A stretch of 64,000 nt of DNA from Patellaria atrata CBS 101060 (lineage: Eukaryota > Ascomycota > Dothideomycetes > Patellariales > Patellariaceae). The position numbers were made by a program, and so were the translations under genes. Shown one piece after another: positions 32,168-42,999 of this stretch. Location of the stretch: contig MU006095.1 in the NCBI GenBank assembly GCA_010093705.1, positions 872,315 through 936,314 on the forward strand, given 5' to 3'. Numbering within the stretch: the first letter of the stretch is position 1; each line of letters opens with the position of its first letter. The notes under the pieces are model-generated. The model was not told the origin of the DNA. It worked only from the letters and a program-made list of their open reading frames with translations, and did not search any database.

Positions 32168-35100
32168 TCAAACGACCTATATAATATCGTTAGTAACAAA
32201 TTCTAGGACGTAGAGGGTAAAAGACCAAACTCACCTCCGCAATAGACTGCCTCTCGATAATACTCTTCTGCCTCTCATTCCTACTAACACGATAATAAGT
32301 ATCGCTGAAATCTGCACACTGCATATGTCTCAAAAACTCCTCATCATGCGTAATAACAATAAGCTGAAAATTGCTCTGCTGCCTCCTGACCCTGATAATC
32401 TCCGCCAAGCTCTCCGCGAGCGCCTTAATATTGTCCCTGTCGAGGTTGGTGGTCGGCTCGTCGAGAGCGATGAGGCCGCAATTGACGCCGAAGCACTCGG
32501 CAAGCGCAAGACGGATGATGATGGAGGCGAGAACTTTCTGCCCTGCCGAACACCGTCCCCGCATGTCCATCTCGGCGTCCTGTTTCACCATGCAGACGCG
32601 GTAGTTGTAGGATTTGTTGCCCTTGACGTTTTCGTTGTCGGAGCGGATGATGATGGTATCGACGTCGGTACCCTGATATGTCTTCTTCCACAACTCCTCG
32701 ATGATACGGTTGATTTCCTCCATTTTGAGACCGTGGTATCTCATAATTGCTTTGTCTAAGGCGCCGCCGTAGCGGCCGAGATCCTCGACGACGGCTTTGG
32801 TGGTTTCGACTTTGATGTGTGCTTCTCTGTACTTGTAGGCTGCATCTTGGTAGTCTGTTTCCCAGTCCTTGAGCAGACCGGCGAGTTGGTCATCTTTGGA
32901 TTTGAGCGTGCCGACGGTACTTGCTTGCTCTGCGCTGAGTTTGTTCCGTTCGTTTTGCCACCTGTTTCCCTCCCTCTCGTAGCGTTCTTTATCCGCATAA
33001 GCGTTGTGTGATTCGAGCTCCTCTATCTCTCCCCTCACACTTTGCAGATTGCGGGCACCGGCACGATATCGTAGATTATCTGAAATCTGCCGCTTCATAT
33101 CTGCGGTATTGCGGAGAGTATCATCGATCTTCTTGATCTCGGCGATAACATGACGCTGCTTATCTTCTCTCTTGATCACTTCCTCTTCCAGATGTTTGAT
33201 TTCCATTTCCGCATGATGAAGCTGGCTGTCACCTCCACGGCCTAAGTAACTGTTAACTTCTTGATCGGCCAATCGCAGCTGGTTCAGGCTGTCTGAGATC
33301 TTGGATGCATCTTGATTCAGCTCTCGTTGCCGATCGTTCCCGCGTTTTTCGATATCGTCATATTTTGCTTGAGCTTGAGATATCTGCGGAGCTAACGCTT
33401 GAATATCTTGATCAGCTTGCCGAATGTCTTCTCGTTGCTCTGTATTGAACGACTTTAACTCTTCCATCTGAGACATGAAGTTGGACTTTTCCTTGAGCTT
33501 AAATATAGCTGTACTGAGCTTTGTCCTCATCTGGTTTACTTCTGCCTCCAGTTGATGAACCTGACTACGTCCACGGTCCCTCTCATTCAGAAGCTGTGTG
33601 GTTCTTGCCTTCAACTCCCGTAATTGCTCGTTAAGTTTCTTCGAATCATTTTGGATGTCTTCGAGCCCTCTAGAGAGTCCAGTGTCTTGTCGCTTCTTAG
33701 ATAGTTCCTGGATTTGTGTCTGGAGTTGATGAAGCTCAGTATGATATCTGAGAATGCTCTGAACCGTTTTTGACAGTGCTTCAATCTCTCTCTTTGCCGC
33801 TTCCTTCTCTTTGACCACTTGATCATGCTCCTCGGCTTTTCGCAAGAGATCCTCTCGCCGAGACTCGTCGTTACGACATTCCTTTTCTAGTTTCGGGATA
33901 TCTTCCTCCTTGAGACGTAACCAGGTAACGTACGAAGGATTTGCTTCTCTTGCCTTGGTTAACCGTTCCTGGAAAGACTCAAGCTCACCTTCTGGAACCT
34001 GTCTCTCAGGGCTTGATATCAGCTTCTCTAGCCGTCGAATGAAATGGGTCTTCTCCGTTTCTCCCTGGAAATGCCTCTGGCATAGCTCACAGCGGGGTTC
34101 CACTGGTTTACCCTTAACGGGTCCTCCTTTTGCTATCTTTAGATACTGTTTAAAGAACTCCTTTTCTGCGCCAAAGCCAACAGTATCCCGTTTCACAGCG
34201 TCGAGATCCTCTTCAAACATGGCCACATCTTCTGGGTAATTGGCAGCATCTTCGTCCTCCATTACTTCCAAAATCCGTCGTTCATGTTCTTTAAGCTCCT
34301 GCTTCCTTTTCTTTAGTTCGTTTGAAGTGGATTTGATTTTGAAATTGATATGCTCAATCTCACGGTTAACTCCGTCGCGCTGGGCCTCAGATTCTTTCAC
34401 TTCTCCAGACCTTTGATCTGATGCTGACTGGAAGTCTCGCTCTAAGGAGCTTAGATTCAAGTCTACACCGAGTTCCGTGGTGATTTTGGGACCGTGTGCG
34501 CCGATCATAGTATCCAGCTTCTGTTGACGATCCTTTTGCTCTTTCTGAAGAAAGTCCAATCGTGCAGTGTCACCCGCCTGGCGAGTACCCTCGATGAGCT
34601 CAGCATCTAACCTTTCCTTTTGATCCTCAAGGGTACGTTGTTGAGAGTCCGCATCGGTGATCTTCGTATCCAAATTCGCCGCTTGAAGGTCTACCTTTGC
34701 TTTGTCAAGACGTTTCTCAACATCGTTGATACTAGACTCGAGCACAGCTTTTCCTCCTTCGTCAATATCAACCTTATCGAGTTGTGACTGGATAGACATC
34801 ATCTTCCGATCATTGGTACCGATTTGGCTCCTACTGTTTTCTTTCTTTTGTTGAAGTGCAGACTTTCGTTCATTGAACTGGTTAAGAACCTTCTGAGCTT
34901 GCTGCAGTGCTTCTTGCGTCTCCCTGCGTGCGCGTTCGAGAGCGTTGTTCTGATCGCGAGCCATCTTGCTAACTCGCTCTATGAACTCACGAACTTCGGC
35001 ATCGCCGACTTCGAGATCGTAACCGCGAATTCCGTGACGCCGAGCCGTCTCTTTCACCAAAATCTCCCGTTGCTGGACCTGACGCTCAAATTGGGCCTTT

Positions 35101-36161
35101 TCTGCTCGGAATCTTCCAACTTCACTCTGCTTGACACCAATTTCCCGTCGGGTCTGGTCAATGTCCTCCTTGATTTTTGAGTACTCTCTTCTCATCTCCT
35201 CAGCCTCGTCCTGATAATGTGAGACTCGTTCTTCATATTGGTCAAGTATCTTCTGGAGCTGCTCATCCGTGTCGGTCATCTCCTTAATGTGATGTTTAAG
35301 CTCATCCACATTACGTGCCAGAGTCTGTTCCTCTATGCGTTTGCCTTCTAGTCGAGAGACGATCTTAGTGAACCCATCTGCATGTGCCCAAGCTTCATTG
35401 GCTTTCTGTTTCGCTTCCTCCAGGCGCTCTGCTATTTTATCGTTGTGAGCCCTGAGTTCTTCAATCTCGGCATACAGTTCATTCGATTTCTTCTCTGCCC
35501 TGTCACCTCTATCCTTGTCCTCCTTAGCATGCTGTTCGATGATTTTGAATTTCGCTAGCTCCTCGTTCTGTTTCTTTTTGAGAACTTTGATGTTGTCTAT
35601 AGCTTTGGTGTATTTTAAAGCTTCGAAGATCTCATCGAACTTCTTTTTCAATACGCCTGGTTCACTCAATGGCCATAAACTTTCATCCTGGTGGCAAAAG
35701 ATGACATTCTCGAGAATAGACTTGGAGACGCCCAAGTACTGTGGCATAATTTGATCTAGTTCAGCAACTCGGGATGATATGGCAGTGCGCTCTCCATCTT
35801 TGATCATCAACAATTGACCTTCCAGAGCCTTCTGTGCCCGGGTGGTCTTCTTTACAGTGACCTGAAGACTTCTTGTAGCAACCATTTTGGCGCCAGAGGT
35901 CGCTTTGAATGAGAGTTTTACCTGTGCGAGTACTTCTTTTTCTCCACATAGTTTAGGATCGTGAATAAAAGCACCGCCTCGTGCGCTATTAGGTGGTAAT
36001 TCTCCTGTCGTGGCATATTTGAGACATTCAATGATTGTCGTTTTCCCCGACCCATTGAGGCCGACGATGAGTGTAAGTGGAGCATAGAATTGAATAGTCT
36101 CGCTCCTTTGATTGTCGAAAGAACGAACACCCAATATAGACAACTTATCGATTTTGGACAT
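32168..36161 (-). CDS. rad50: DNA double-strand-break repair ATPase Rad50, 1311 aa
   Basis: The main exon is 36161-32235. A 58-bp intron (GTGAGT...ATATAG) is followed by a 9-nt exon 32176-32168 coding only Val-Val-stop, giving the C-terminus RQSIAEVV. Rad50 is the SMC-like ATPase of the Mre11-Rad50-Xrs2/Nbs1 complex that tethers and processes broken DNA ends in the nucleus. The start MSKIDKLSILGVRSF is chosen because family members begin there; the frame is open 64 codons further upstream without homology. Walker A is GLNGSGKTT (residues 33-41), the Q-loop HQDESLWPLSEP follows, and long coiled coils flank the zinc hook CELCQRHF near residue 689. The ABC signature CSAGQKVLAS is near 1204, and Walker B/D-loop is LIALDEPTTNLD. 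All parts look intact. Confidence 0.96.
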
Positions 36162-36601
36162 CTTGAGTCCTCGAAATAGAAGGTGTAAGTCGCTGAAAAG
36201 TTGATGGAAGTTTCTCTGACTGAAAAGAAAAGTGAGAAGGAAAAGGAAGAAAGATATGGCGGGCGAAATGAAGATGAAGTTGAGATGGGATAGAGCTGTT
36301 GCCTCACGCGAGGCTGAAAGTGGGCTGCAGCGCGAACAGATCACGTCCGTCACGTGCTGTCAGAAAGGTGATTAAAACCAATTGGGAAGGACCGAGGTCG
36401 GCTTATTATGCATTATTCTCCGCTTCTTACAAGTTGTGAATACCGATTTACTATTTCTATCACGATCGTACAATCCCTTCTAGTTCCATCCATGATTTCT
36501 GGAAGGACTTCGTTACCTTAGTCTCATATGCGCGCCGTGGCCCTTTTCATGCACGATCCGCCTGCTACTAACCGTCTTTTCCCTGATCCGACGAACCGAA
36601 C
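36162..36601. promoter_or_regulatory. Divergent promoter between rad50 and wc-2
   Basis: 440 bp separate the start codons of rad50 (minus) and wc-2 (plus). The interval contains two CACGTG-like or CACGTC/CACGTGC elements around 36340-36357 but no gene. Whether the two genes are co-regulated is not shown by the sequence. Confidence 0.5.
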
Positions 36602-38071
36602 ATGTCGTACGGAATTGATACCAGCGCTATAACAGTATGATTTATGGCTAAACTATAACCATCAATATCTGCTAACATCCGAAAGATGGCAGGTCTTCCG
36701 GCCACGGGTGATCTGCAGCCTCCGATTCTGGACGGGAGCTTAAATGACCTTGGTACTCTTGATATGGACATCGACTTCTCCCAAGCTGAAGATCCCCTCT
36801 CACAACCATATCCTTCAGACATGTCGAAACAAATGTTACAGCAACCAAGCCCTGCTGGCTCTAACGATACATCCTCCGTCTCCCAGAAAAATTCCGGTAT
36901 TGGCGCCGGTCCTTTACCTACCGGCTTTGGTATGCCCAGTGCCAACAATTTGGGGAGCACCTTGACAGAGTTCACAAAAAGGAGGAACTGGTCTCAGCGC
37001 GTATTAGAAGAAATTCGTGATCTTTTGCACATTCTCACCCCTGGTGGTCAAATCCTCTACGTCTCCCCGGCATGTAAGCAGCTAACAGGCTATGAACCGC
37101 AAGCATTGGTGGGTCAGTATATTAAGGATTACATACATCCGGAGGACCTAGGGCTTTATGTTCGGGAATTCAACGAGTCCATCGCCACTGGTAATCCAAT
37201 GCGTTTTTTCCACCGTTTCAAAAAACCAGATGGGAACTATACTATATTTGAATCGCATGGGCACCCACACTACAGTGGGGATATTCCTCGTTTCCCGCAT
37301 GACAATGGGCTAAATATAAACCCAGTGTTACACGCATGTCAAGGCTTCTTCATGATGTCGCGACCGTTTCCGACCAAAAGCGCAACGCTTCTCGATTCGT
37401 TCCTCGAACACAAGACGGAGAACATGCGCCTTCTGAAAAAGATAGCTGATCTGAAGCGCGAAGAGCAAGAAGAACAAGAAGAAGATAACCAGACGCATTT
37501 TCAGGACAGGAGCAGTCTTCGAGACGGTATCACACCGGATACCAGAGGCTCAGTCAGCCCCAACTACGACGGCATGCCTCCTCCAGCCAAACCGGGAATA
37601 TCGAACACCGCTTTAACGCGTCAGAACCTCGACGAAGCACTCGCAGCGAGCCAGCCGGACTCTATAAATGACAAAATGGCGAGATACGAGGGCGCAACAC
37701 ATATTGAAACCATTGAGATGCTCACTGGTCTTCGCTATAGAGATGGTGAGCGGTCGATGGGTATATCTACAGGCGATACAAGTCCAAACTTGATAAGAGG
37801 TGATGCTGGTATTGCAATATTTGTAGACAAAGATGGTAGAAGAGAAGGCGACAAGAAGAAAAAACTCAAGGTATCGGATGAATACGTATGCACAGACTGC
37901 GGGACACTCGATTCCCCTGAGTGGAGGAAGGGCCCGAATGGTCCTAAAACTCTGTGCAATGCCTGCGGACTTCGATGGGCAAAACGAGAGAAGAAAAGAC
38001 AAGGGGTTCACGGGTCAGCCTCAGGATTAGTTCCTTCAAAGCTTCAACATTCTAATTCCAATGGCAGTTAA
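36602..38071 (+). CDS. wc-2: White collar 2 (PAS plus GATA zinc finger), 472 aa
   Basis: Exon 36602-36634 codes 11 residues ([11 protein letters not shown]); after a 51-bp intron, exon 36686-38071 carries the rest. WC-2 pairs with the blue-light receptor WC-1 to form the White Collar Complex, a nuclear transcription factor for light and clock genes. A single PAS domain spans about 105-235 ([58 protein letters not shown]), and [20 protein letters not shown] follows as in Neurospora WC-2. A putative coiled coil [10 protein letters not shown] comes next. The GATA zinc finger is at about 413-440 ([12 protein letters not shown]...LCNACGLRW). No LOV cysteine motif is seen, as expected for WC-2. If the tiny first exon is wrong, translation could begin at the ATG at 36686. 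Confidence 0.95.
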
Positions 38072-38224
38072 ACAAATCTCAAAAATGTCAGTCCAAGATA
38101 TCACATCTCTAAAGAAATGGCGTAGCGAAGATTTTGGACTCGACTCATCTAGGATTAAATCTCATTCAGACTACAAATGTTCCGACCTTTGGGGAGCACT
38201 GCTGGATTTAAGAGTTCATCCATC

Positions 38225-39114
38225 TCAGGAACCAGCACCGTACGGCAGCTCCCTCGGCATTCCCCTCCCATCACACGTAGCAAACTTCCACCACCCCCAA
38301 TTCCAGCACGTGAACACATTGCAAACTAACCACCTCATCGGTCCCGGCACGGGCGGGAACCCCTTATGCAACCCCCCCTCAAACCTCCACCTATCCAAAT
38401 TGAGCAGCAACATTGGTACATCTTCGAGCAAGGACGATTCAGCAACGGACTTTTCCCCTTCTTCGTGCATGATGGTCGTCATATCTATTTTATCACCAAA
38501 GCGCGTGAGCGAAAGGAGAGTGCTTATTTCATCCGAAAGGTGCGCTTCCATCACCTTTACGAAGGAGTCCATGATCCCGACAAGCTTCGTCCCAGAAAAT
38601 TTCGAAGGCTGGCTTTGCACGGAGCGGAGGTATTCCGCGTACATCTCCAGTCCTTGATGTAGCTCAGCGTGTTGGCCTACCTCTCTCTCCATGACCCCAA
38701 CTTCCCCACAATGTTCCGCTATCCTCCGGAAGAAACGCTCCTCCTCACCCCTGTGGTGATGCTCCAGATTGGTGTAGAAAAGCAGCGCGTACCCGATGAA
38801 GTTGCCGTATTCGGAGGGCGGAACGTGCTGTGCTTGCAGGTAGATGGAGTTGAAGACGCGGATGAACATGTTGTGCACGAGACACATCGCCGTCGCCGCA
38901 CGGGTGTATATATCGGCGGCCTTCGGGTGCAGGGTGTTAGAGGGTATCGAGAGTGATATGGGTGCACTGAGGGGTTGTGGAGAGAGCTGGGGAAACTCAC
39001 TCTTTCCGGGTATTTCAATTGTGGTGTTGCCATTACCGGTATAGGAGTTTCCTCCCAATTATACCTTTTCCTCTCCATATTGCTCTTCTCGTAGTCCCAG
39101 GAGTAGTCTATCAA
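38225..39114 (-). CDS. Hemerythrin-like HHE domain protein, 279 aa
   Basis: Exons 39114-39037 and 38986-38225 join across a 50-bp intron (GTAATG...CCCAG), which gives an ATG start (MIDYSWDYEKSNMERK). Without the splice the downstream frame has only a TTG start. A four-helix hemerythrin-like domain covers about 60-200. Likely iron ligands are the His in CLVHNMF, HHHRGEEE, HAELHQG and AHLSDE, matching the H-HxxxE-HxxxH-HxxxD order. A Cys/Trp-rich tail (VCNVFTCWNWGWWKFATC) follows. Such fungal proteins may bind a di-iron centre and oxygen, nitric oxide or iron; no function is known for this branch. It is convergent with wc-2, with 153 bp between stop codons. Confidence 0.8.
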
Positions 39115-39909
39115 CTACCGCAGAGCTTTCTACTCAAGTTGAGCTTCGGAACTTTACACGCAAAAGCCGCTTCGGCGGAACAGATATCGAAAAGCAGAAT
39201 AAGTTAGATTTCTACTCGATCTCAAGTGGGGTATTTAATGTAACATAGCTATAGATATAGCTTACATGACTTCAGCCTCGATCAAACACAAACGCTCGGC
39301 AGGAGCTGTTGCGTGGTGTCGATCCTTCCAGGATAGCTATCATCGGCTTATGTCGGTGATTACACTGGTGACACGCCAACGTAGCGAACAGCTTTATCAG
39401 AAATCCTCATGCTGCTATTGGGTATGAGGGGCGAGGTAAGACAGGGTGTGTTGCACGTGTCTGGGGTGGAACAAAAGGAAGGATGAGGTGGTCCGTGGCT
39501 GGGGGCCGTGGAATTTCAAAAGTCGAGGATGTAGTTCTGAGGTGGAGATATTGTATTGTGCTCTGCATATTTTCAAATGCAAAAGACATGTAGACACGCT
39601 AAGTCTCCTAATCCGATTGGTTGCGAGATCCTATCTATCAAAGAGTTCTATTTTTACATCTATGCTATGCTATAGTACTGTACTATTAACGCGACGCCGT
39701 CGTACATCCAAGCCTTGGAATACCTACAACATCCCTTTTTGATAGATTCGAGGTTTTTGTTGTCGTCATGGGCTCTACCAGAAGAACTAGATAATCACAC
39801 CCTCTAAACAGAAGCTCTATCCTCATCTTTCGGAGTAGCTCGGAGTATATCGGGTTTCTCTTTAACGAATACCGTCCTACATGGACTTATCTTGAGTGTA
39901 GAACTCCTC
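39115..39909. other. Intergenic
   Basis: No gene is visible. The 5' flank of the hemerythrin-like gene occupies the left part, and a GTACTGTAC palindrome lies at 39675-39683. Confidence 0.5.
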
Positions 39910-39975
39910 TTAAGTGTAGAACTCCTCTTGAGTGCTCTCCTCTTGAGTAGACTCCTCTCGAGTGGCCTCCTCTTC
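39892..39975. repeat. Short tandem repeat spanning the stop of the ABCD transporter gene
   Basis: Imperfect 15- and 18-bp units sharing CTCCTCTTGAGT (plus strand) run across the end of the coding sequence. On the coding strand they encode (STQEE)-type repeats, and the stop codon itself lies inside one unit. Confidence 0.75.
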
Positions 39976-42438
39976 AGTGTAAACAGGTGGTGGAAGCTCC
40001 TCCCCATCAACCCACGCTTTATTGAGTTCGTCGTCAATTTCCTGCTTCCGCCGCTTCCACTCTTCAACCTGTGCGAGGCGCTGTCGTAGTTCCGCCAACT
40101 CCTTCTCAACGCTTGACTTTTCTCTTTCGGTGCCAATGCGTTGGAACTCCCACCCGTCACCTTCTTCACCCATACCTAAAGTGAGGGTGAAGGTGTGATA
40201 GCGTCTCAGAGATGCGCGGGTTGAAATGGTAATGAGTGCTAAAGACCGTTAGTATACGCCATCATTAAAAAGGCTGTTAGTGTACGACTCACTTATCCCC
40301 TTGGCCTTGCAATTCTCATACAAGAGACCTTCTACATCGCTGCTAACCGCACTTGTGCCCTCATCGATAAACGCATATCTCGGCTCATGATATAAGAGTC
40401 TTGCGATACCCATTCTTTGCTTCTCACCACCGCTCAGGACGTCTTTCCAATCCTTTCGCGTATCCCATCCACCTTCACGGTCTGGGAGATATCCGAGTCG
40501 AGCTTCTTCAAGTATCTTACTCAGTTCAATATCGCGACGGCCTGCGTCTTTCATATCCAGCTCCGTATGCGGGTATATGACCTGGTCTCTTAGTGTCCCG
40601 GTGCTAAGATACGATCGTTGTGGTAGGAACATGATACCGTCTGTTCCAATAGTGCGAGGGCGACTGACTAGACCGCGGTAAACTGGCCATAAGCCGGCAA
40701 GTATGCGTGATACGGCACTTTTACCTACTCCGTTTGGACCAGTAATCAGGAGATGTTCTCCGGAATGCACGACGAACGATAGAGACTCGATCAACTCGTC
40801 CCCTCCCATAGGATAAAGGGATGGTGCAACTACAGGCACATGTTCAAGTCGTACGCCGTCGAAGCCTTTATGAACGGTACCCTGAACATCAGAAAGCGAG
40901 AACAGTTCCGGTCTTGTTCCTGGTGCCGGTACATACGCGTCTGCATGCACGCGATGAAGCGTACTGATAAGCGTGTAAACGCGTGATGTGTACCCCGCGA
41001 GCTCAGAGAGATCTTTGATAGAATACATCATCCTTCCTCCCGCATCCGCTAACGACAGCATCAGTCGCTTGTTAGTGATGAATTCCTTCATCCGGCTCCG
41101 CTCGCGGCCCCCTTTCTCGGCAATCTCAACGAGCTCGCCAACGCCACCGAGACCTCCCCATGCAGGTAAGTATACAGGGAGGGAAGTGATTAGATAACCG
41201 AATGCCGACCAGGAGTACTTCAATACAAAGTCCTCAAGCATGTTATATCGGATCTTGAGGCTGTAGATACCCTCCATCCATCCTTTGAGCTCTCGGAAGC
41301 CTTTGTCTAAGAAGGTTCTCTCCATTTGGTCGCCGCCGTAGAAAGCAACTTCTTCGGCATTTGCGATTAGTCGCGAATGTAGGTACCTGAAATCTCCTTC
41401 TTTGCGACCTTCTACTGCTTTCAACTTTCCAAAGGGAGGAGATAGCCTTCGAAGAATGGCAGCGGTTAAGAAGTAGTTAGCTAGAAGACCACTCAACGCA
41501 ATGGGACCTAGTGATCGGAACAGTTGATAGTTGAAAACGCAGAGATCCACGAATGGTTTTCCAAGTGACGAATATAACGAGGCGGCTGATGCGCAGAAGA
41601 GCGTAAGATCTTGTGTGATGAACTGATCGGCACCTTGCCCAACTCCACCATCCAGGTTGGACAGCTTGTAATAGTTCAGATTCTCGTTTAGGTACAGATC
41701 GTGTATGTACCTGGTGAGTCTGGTTCTGAAGGCGATTGATACCTTCGATTGCAGGAATTTTATCATGGCATTCGTATAGGAGGCAAGACTCCCTACTCCT
41801 AGCCATTTGAGTATGCCTAGCAAAAATGCTCTTCCATTTCCTGCAACCAGATCCCGCACGATTTCACCATCAAGTCTGGCGACGACCAGTGACAGATATG
41901 TTCGCAGCATCAGGAACATGCCATGACTCAATAGCAAGCCCGTTTCTTTGCTACTCCAACGCGGTATCATAATGTTTAATAAACTCAGGAACTGGTGGAG
42001 AAAGGCTAGGTTGAGACCCGGCTTTGTCTGTGGCGGCGGTACCTGCGGCATATACCCATCGCTGAGACCAGAAGCACGCGGTGGTTGTAGGAACAACCGC
42101 CTGTGCGCATCGAAAGTCGTAGGTTTGGTAGCATATATCGTTACTTTCGACGTAGAGTCCTTGTACGGTACGTATATCGTCCTGGATCCATCTTTCCCCT
42201 TCAATCCCGAATTTCGCCGCAGTAACCGCCTCCCTGTCTCTTTCTCAGCTTTCCTTCTCTTCCACCAGCTATGTCCGCCATATCCAGATGCGATGATTGA
42301 GAGTGTGAGGGCAAGGGTGCTTAGAAGTTTCGTTGATCTTGAGGTACGTTGGAATCGGGTCTTGAGTACATCCAAGTATCGATTATAGAGTAGAAGGAGT
42401 GGGTCTTCACCGTGTCGAAGAGAAGACTGCGCAGCCAT
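39910..42438 (-). CDS. pxa1: Peroxisomal fatty-acyl ABC half-transporter (ABCD, Pxa1-like), 824 aa
   Basis: Exons 42438-40293 and 40238-39910 join across a 54-bp intron (GTGAGT...TTTAG) in the H-loop region, giving KGITLITISTRASLRRYH. ABCD half-transporters dimerise in the peroxisome membrane and import long-chain fatty acyl-CoA for beta-oxidation. The N-terminus (about 30-60) is hydrophobic, and FDAHRRLFLQPPR and the membrane domain (about 120-470) follow. The EAA-like motif is NAEEVAFYGGDQME. The nucleotide-binding domain has Walker A GPNGVGKSA (about 562), signature LSGGEKQRMG (about 663), Walker B YAFIDEGTSA. A C-terminal coiled coil (VEKELAELRQRLAQVEEW) is typical of fungal Pxa1. The true ATG is at 42438. 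The end is a low-complexity EESTQEE repeat. Confidence 0.93.
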
Positions 42439-42999
42439 CACTCAACCCATAGCGTATATGCGACTAGGTTTACGATTTATAGTATTCCAAAGAGGCTCAC
42501 GGGAGCACGAGGAAGTGTATGTGTTTTTGGACGTCTTGTTCACTTGACATCATGAACCTCGGCCTAACAACATGTGAATCCACACTTCAACTCTACAAAA
42601 GCACGGACTATATATTGCCACATGTCAACGTTGTACATAAAAACTATTATTATTCACTAAGTCAGTTTGTATCATTTCATTCGATGAATATAAGCACAGT
42701 ATCATGACGCACTGAATGCAAAAGTTGACAAGGCACGCTTTTTGGCGCTAAACAATGAACCACCGGTTTATATATCAATCTAATTTAGGTAGGAATGAAG
42801 TAACAATCACACATCTATCTAAATTCAAAACAGCATGATGGTACCCGTGCTACTCTCAGGCAAGGAGAACTTTACAGAAAAACAGTAGTCACAGACCATT
42901 GATCCACATATCATAAAGAAGAGCAAATGCTGTGCGGCAAGGTACCAGTCTACTCCGTAGACATATGAGAAGCACGCTTCATAGCAGTCTTAAACCCTC
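42439..42999. other. Intergenic
   Basis: 561 bp of AT-rich sequence between the ABCD gene's start and the P450 gene's stop, with no gene visible. Confidence 0.5.

Noticed and set aside
39804-40169. Minus-strand 121-codon frame with SSTLKRSSTLK repeats
   Set aside because: Second frame of the last exon of the ABCD transporter; the repeat is the same tandem repeat read out of frame.
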